Below, in pieces: positions 42,421 to 44,740 of a stretch of DNA of 44,740 bases. The translations under genes were made by a program, and so were the position numbers. Numbering within the stretch: position 1 is the stretch's first letter; the number at the start of each line of letters is the position of its first letter. Source of the DNA: Candidatus Moraniibacteriota bacterium (GTDB lineage: Bacteria > Patescibacteriota > Minisyncoccia > Moranbacterales > UBA1568); the NCBI GenBank assembly GCA_903859375.1, contig CAIOMK010000022.1, positions 1 to 44,740 on the forward strand, given 5' to 3'. The notes beneath the pieces are model-generated. The model searched no databases. It saw only the letters and a list, made by a program, of their open reading frames with translations, and had not been told where the DNA came from.

Positions 42421-42702
42421 CTACTGCGGCATATTGATGAGGAGACCGGCCAAGGACGGGCCGTCCTGATGTTTCAGAAAGTAAATCCCCCATACCGATA
42501 CGAGATGCAGTATCCCGAGATAGACGGCAATCAGCCCACGATGACTCACATGCCAATATTCCCTGTGGCTGAAACAGACGGCGATGACCACCGAGAGGGT
42601 GGCGAATGAAGATACGACCAGCGCCGTAACGGGCCAGGAGTATCCGATTGGCACACCGAGGAACACCATCATGGCCAGAAAAAACATTGCGAAATATTCC
42701 AT
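42421..42702 (-). CDS. Small three-helix membrane protein
   Basis: A 93-residue protein with three hydrophobic segments (about 1-18, 24-43 and 57-76), the last two separated by HREYWHVSHRG. The ribosome site AAGGAG lies about 8 bases before ATG. No family recognised. It begins 75 bases after the stop of the 42778-43050 gene with no terminator between, so the two may share an mRNA. It belongs to a run of five very short genes, four of them membrane proteins. Confidence 0.65.
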   Translation of the reverse strand: MEYFAMFFLAMMVFLGVPIGYSWPVTALVVSSFATLSVVIAVCFSHREYWHVSHRGLIAVYLGILHLVSVWGIYFLKHQDGPSLAGLLINMPQ

Positions 42703-42777
42703 TGTAACTCTCCTTGTTTGGGGGTTGAAAAAAAGAGTATGTCGGAAACGCGCGATTGTCCGGCGTCGGTTTTCGAA

Positions 42778-43050
42778 TCAGGATGTCATATATATGAGCA
42801 ACCCTATCGAAAATATCGAGGCGACCAGATACATCACTAACATCTCCACGCTGACCTTGAACAGGATTGCGTTCTCGACAGGTCCGATATCATCGACGTA
42901 CCTGCGTGTCAGCCACCACAGGAACGAAAAACAGATGACGGCGGCGCATGTGGCCGAGGACAGGATTGCGAGCGGGATCAATGGGATCCTTGGATCGATC
43001 GATTTTCCAACCACGACAGCTGGAAATACAATACCGAGTATGTCTGTCAT
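42778..43050 (-). CDS. Small two- to three-helix membrane protein
   Basis: A 90-residue protein with hydrophobic segments at about 3-13, 24-42 and 61-86. The loop WWLTRRYVDDIGPVENAILF is polar. ATG at 43050 has AAAGGAG 6 bases upstream; the longer frame to 43146 covers the promoter and is rejected. No family recognised. A consensus promoter lies about 60 bases upstream. Confidence 0.65.
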   Translation of the reverse strand: MTDILGIVFPAVVVGKSIDPRIPLIPLAILSSATCAAVICFSFLWWLTRRYVDDIGPVENAILFKVSVEMLVMYLVASIFSIGLLIYMTS

Positions 43051-43106
43051 TTCGCTCCTTTGGTTTGTCGTTGACCGATATATGATTGGTAAAAAACCAT
43101 CCCGAC

Positions 43107-43134
43107 ATTCTACACGCATCCGGAGCGTTGTCAA
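43107..43134 (-). promoter_or_regulatory. Sigma-70-type promoter of the 42778-43050 gene
   Basis: TTGACA (43129-43134) and TAGAAT (43107-43112) on the minus strand are separated by 16 bases. The gene starts about 57 bases downstream of the -10 box. Confidence 0.7.
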
Positions 43135-43160
43135 TCGGCCGGACATGGGAACGCTTCCAT

Positions 43161-43184
43161 AAAAAACGGGAGATTTCTCTCCCG
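43161..43184 (-). terminator. Intrinsic terminator after the 43222-43527 gene
   Basis: A perfect 7-bp stem CGGGAGA/TCTCCCG with a 4-base loop is followed by six T on the minus strand. The promoter of the next gene begins 27 bases further. Confidence 0.9.
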
Positions 43185-43221
43185 ATTGTTGCCCGTTCCC
43201 GTTTCGGAAACCATAGGCCGG

Positions 43222-43527
43222 TCAAAACGGCGCATACCGACCGACATATTCCGCCAGTCGCCGCAGAAAATCTGGCGTAAGAGCATGGGAGGCGAAGAAC
43301 ACCGCCCATATCATCACGATATCGAAGATACCGAGCGTGATCGCCGACCTTCCCCCGAACGAATTCACCCCGTCGACCTCGATTCTGTATATGAACATCG
43401 CGGACAAGACGACGAGGACGGTAAGCCCCAAGAGCCATACGGGCGAGAGCAACCCTCCTGCGAACGGACCAGCTGCCGCTGAGACAAGAAGAATGACCAC
43501 TCCGAGTGATTCCATGAAATCCTTCAT
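43222..43527 (-). CDS. Small three-helix membrane protein
   Basis: A 101-residue protein with helices at about 7-26, 29-48 and 61-81 and a charged C-terminus (RRLAEYVGRYAPF). The ribosome site GAGGAGG is 5 bases before ATG. No family recognised. It forms its own transcription unit, with a TTGACA/TACAAT promoter upstream and a hairpin terminator downstream, the same layout as its neighbours. Confidence 0.7.
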   Translation of the reverse strand: MKDFMESLGVVILLVSAAAGPFAGGLLSPVWLLGLTVLVVLSAMFIYRIEVDGVNSFGGRSAITLGIFDIVMIWAVFFASHALTPDFLRRLAEYVGRYAPF

Positions 43528-43569
43528 GATTCCTCCTCTTTGTTTCGGTGATTAATGAACTATACCCGT

Positions 43570-43597
43570 ATTGTAGGTCATGCCGAACCGATGTCAA
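43570..43597 (-). promoter_or_regulatory. Sigma-70-type promoter of the 43222-43527 gene
   Basis: TTGACA (43592-43597) and TACAAT (43570-43575) on the minus strand are separated by 16 bases. The -35 box begins 6 bases after the T-run of the preceding terminator. Confidence 0.75.
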
Positions 43598-43602
43598 ACA
43601 TC

Positions 43603-43629
43603 GAAAAACGGGAGACCGTTCTCCCGTTT
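43603..43629 (-). terminator. Intrinsic terminator after the ferritin-like gene
   Basis: A stem ACGGGAGA/TCTCCCGT with a short loop and five T on the minus strand, 29 bases after the stop. It has the same core sequence as the terminator at 43161, which suggests duplication or convergence. Confidence 0.88.
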
Positions 43630-43657
43630 CCGAATGTTCCGGATATGCCGCGATCCC

Positions 43658-44080
43658 CTATCGTCCGAGCGAACTGGTCAGATCGCGACGATGTTCCTCC
43701 TCCATCATGAGGATGTCCTCGAGCAGTCGGCGCACGCCGTATTCACCGAGTGATTCCGCCTGGGAGATACGTTCCTTGTACCGCGCGATGGCGCCTTCCT
43801 CTCCGGCGAGATCCTGTTCGAGCATCTCCTTGGAATCCGAAGAGACATGACGCTCCGACACATCGGTTCCGGGAACACCGCCCAAATCGCAGATGATATT
43901 CGACAGTGAGACCGCATGCATCATCTCCTCGTTGGAGTGGATGATAAGTTCTTTCCCGATGGCATCGTATTCCGGTCCCGTCACGGCTGCGGCATGCTGG
44001 ACATATTGCACCGCCGCACCGAACTCGTCCGCGAGGTCCCGGTTCAGCTCCGAGATAAACGCTTCCTTGGTGATTGCCAT
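43658..44080 (-). CDS. Ferritin-like diiron protein (bacterioferritin type)
   Basis: A 140-residue four-helix protein. The metal-ligand pattern of ferritin-like proteins is visible: E19 (LADEFGAAVQYVQHA), E51/E52 with H55 (HSNEEMMHAVSLSNII), E94/E95 (AGEEGAIARYKERI), and E127 with H130 (MMEEEHRRDL). It should bind a diiron centre and act in iron storage or in peroxide or oxygen consumption. No haem-binding Met could be assigned. It lacks a signal peptide. It has its own extended -10 promoter and terminator, and sits within the run of small membrane-protein genes, which hints at, but does not show, a shared stress or redox role. Confidence 0.85.
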   Translation of the reverse strand: MAITKEAFISELNRDLADEFGAAVQYVQHAAAVTGPEYDAIGKELIIHSNEEMMHAVSLSNIICDLGGVPGTDVSERHVSSDSKEMLEQDLAGEEGAIARYKERISQAESLGEYGVRRLLEDILMMEEEHRRDLTSSLGR

Positions 44081-44107
44081 ATGTTTTTCCCCAATGATTA
44101 TGGCCCT

Positions 44108-44116
44108 ATTATATCA
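44108..44116 (-). promoter_or_regulatory. Extended -10 promoter of the ferritin-like gene
   Basis: TGA TATAAT on the minus strand: a perfect -10 at 44108-44113 with the upstream TG at 44115-44116, 27 bases before the ATG. The -35 region is not consensus, as is usual for extended -10 promoters. Confidence 0.6.
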
Positions 44117-44140
44117 CACCCGTCCCGCCGATCCGGCCGG

Positions 44141-44177
44141 AAAAGAAAAAAGACGGGAAACATTACGCTTCCCGTCT
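44141..44177 (-). terminator. Intrinsic terminator after the 44215-44469 gene
   Basis: A perfect 9-bp stem AGACGGGAA/TTCCCGTCT with a 9-base loop is followed on the minus strand by TTTTTTCTTTT. Confidence 0.9.
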
Positions 44178-44214
44178 CTTATACCGTCAATCTATGCATC
44201 ATTCACCATTCGAT

Positions 44215-44469
44215 TCATTTCACTGAAAACCTGCCTTCAAGGATTCTTTTCCATCCGTCTCTCGACTGGAAAAATATTCTCGCACACCAGAGCAGACAGA
44301 CACACTGTATCAACCAAGACACGAAAGCGCCGAGATCGAACACCATACCTCCCGCCTGAACGAAGTACAGCGGTACGAACAACACGGAACACCACAGGGC
44401 CGACCAACCAAGCATATGATTTATCACCATCTGTCTTTTCGGACACATTTTGCATTTTTTTTCTTCCAT
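44215..44469 (-). CDS. Small two-helix membrane protein with an N-terminal CxxC
   Basis: An 84-residue protein. MEEKKCKMCPKRQ carries a CxxC pair (C6, C9) that could bind a metal or act in redox; two membrane helices follow (about 20-38 and 44-66), with Trp and Cys residues in the second (CVCLLWC). The ribosome site AAAGGAG is about 10 bases before the chosen ATG; a TTG two codons upstream is a possible alternative start. No family recognised. It has the strongest promoter in the window and a palindrome in its leader. Confidence 0.7.
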   Translation of the reverse strand: MEEKKCKMCPKRQMVINHMLGWSALWCSVLFVPLYFVQAGGMVFDLGAFVSWLIQCVCLLWCARIFFQSRDGWKRILEGRFSVK

Positions 44470-44526
44470 CGGCAATCATCTCCTTTTATAGATTTTTAGG
44501 TTGTTAACAAACATCCCTTCAGGCGC

Positions 44527-44541
44527 GTATGACCATCATAC
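44527..44541 (-). promoter_or_regulatory. Palindrome in the leader of the 44215-44469 gene
   Basis: GTATGA-CCA-TCATAC, a perfect 6-bp inverted repeat 14 bases downstream of the -10 box. It could be a repressor operator or a small leader hairpin; no other copy was noticed in the window. Confidence 0.35.
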
Positions 44542-44554
44542 CCGCTTGCGACGG

Positions 44555-44583
44555 ATTGTACGGAAGAGCCGTCAGACTGTCAA
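44555..44583 (-). promoter_or_regulatory. Consensus sigma-70 promoter of the 44215-44469 gene
   Basis: TTGACA (44578-44583) and TACAAT (44555-44560) on the minus strand with exactly 17 bases between. The leader is about 80 bases long. Confidence 0.8.
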
Positions 44584-44601
44584 ATCCGGCACCGGACGCT
44601 C

Positions 44602-44740
44602 TGTTTTAGGAACACACATTTGGCGGATTGATTAATTCGAATTCTTTCAAATATTCGTTCGGACTTTTCCCGTCCAATCCGCAGTGTTCAAGATCATTGT
44701 AGTACATATTCCACCGTCTCATCTTTCTTTGCAAGTCCCG
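44602..44740 (-). mobile_element. Second IS481-like copy, cut by the window edge
   Basis: Bases 44602-44740 match the right end of the IS at 29385-30412 in opposite orientation, with about 12 differences in 137 bases by eye. The terminal repeat reads AACACACATTTGGCGG, two changes from copy 1. The rest of the element lies beyond the window. Confidence 0.93.
44606..44740 (-). CDS. IS481-like transposase, C-terminal fragment (partial at window edge)
   Basis: The last 44 residues of a transposase homologous to that at 29449-30408 (shared MRRWNMYYNDLEHCGL and KEFELINPP), with about 7 substitutions and no frameshift in the visible part. The 5' portion is outside the window, so whether it is intact is unknown. 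Confidence 0.9.
   Translation of the reverse strand, partial: RDLQRKMRRWNMYYNDLEHCGLDGKSPNEYLKEFELINPPNVCS

Noticed and set aside
30413-44601. Active composite transposon
   Set aside because: The block holds core genes such as tsaC, glmS and rarA, and the two IS copies differ at about 9% of compared bases; kept only as a possible inversion substrate.
1-44740. Alternative genetic code with TGA as glycine
   Set aside because: Several clear genes end at TGA at the expected length (for example the DUF4012 gene and ftsI), so TGA is a stop.

Overview
The window looks like a chromosomal segment of an uncultured Patescibacteria (CPR) bacterium, probably of Parcubacteria type. This is inferred from gene content and protein style: a DUF4012 membrane protein, a DUF475/TerC-like protein, a reduced division/cell-wall cluster, many short membrane proteins of unknown function, compact operons with 4-base ATGA overlaps, and base composition slightly above 50% GC by eye. 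TGA is used as an ordinary stop, so this is not a recoding lineage such as Gracilibacteria. Every gene I accept lies on the minus strand except one, the transposase of an insertion sequence. No rRNA, tRNA or CRISPR array was recognised.

Layout, left to right; transcription runs right to left. 1-4.9 kb: a secreted/membrane protein with a thrombospondin type-1 repeat, a short paralog of its N-terminal half, a 144-bp direct repeat carrying a broken copy of its 3' end, and a small orphan gene. 4.9-6.8 kb: lepA. 7.3-21.7 kb: a long envelope operon, in transcription order rmlC, rmlB, a TIM-barrel-like gene, rmlD, a DUF475 gene, glyA, rmlA, galU, a GAF-like membrane protein, a GT4 glycosyltransferase, a very long DUF4012 protein and murJ. 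It holds all four dTDP-L-rhamnose genes and looks dedicated to building and exporting a rhamnose-containing surface polymer together with peptidoglycan precursors. 21.8-28.5 kb: khpA and a reduced dcw cluster (mraZ, rsmH, ftsL, ftsI, murF; no murE between ftsI and murF), with a consensus promoter before mraZ. 28.8-30.4 kb: an orphan gene and a complete IS481-like element. 30.4-42.3 kb: alkD, an MFS-like transporter, pepA, a small gene, rarA, a small membrane protein, two full-length glmS genes separated by acyP and tsaC, and an exonuclease III gene. 42.4-44.5 kb: four very small membrane-protein genes around a ferritin-like gene; most have their own consensus promoter and hairpin terminator. 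The right edge cuts into a second, diverged, inverted copy of the same IS.

The most unusual material is intergenic. Degenerate 7-bp tandem repeats (ACTTTCG/ACTTGTG/ACTATTC type) fill three spacers of the dcw cluster. A second family built on TTCGCCTTTCGCATTCCGC lies in several other spacers. A hairpin module (CCCCGTA...CACGGGGCATGC) occurs after murJ and after rsmH. Other points of note: the IS landed exactly on the alkD stop codon and supplied a new one; glmS is duplicated; a gene duplication at the left edge has decayed by internal deletion; a perfect G-quadruplex motif lies upstream of mraZ; and lepA carries an insertion in its GTPase domain.

All functional calls rest on reading motifs by eye; no database search or structure prediction was run.
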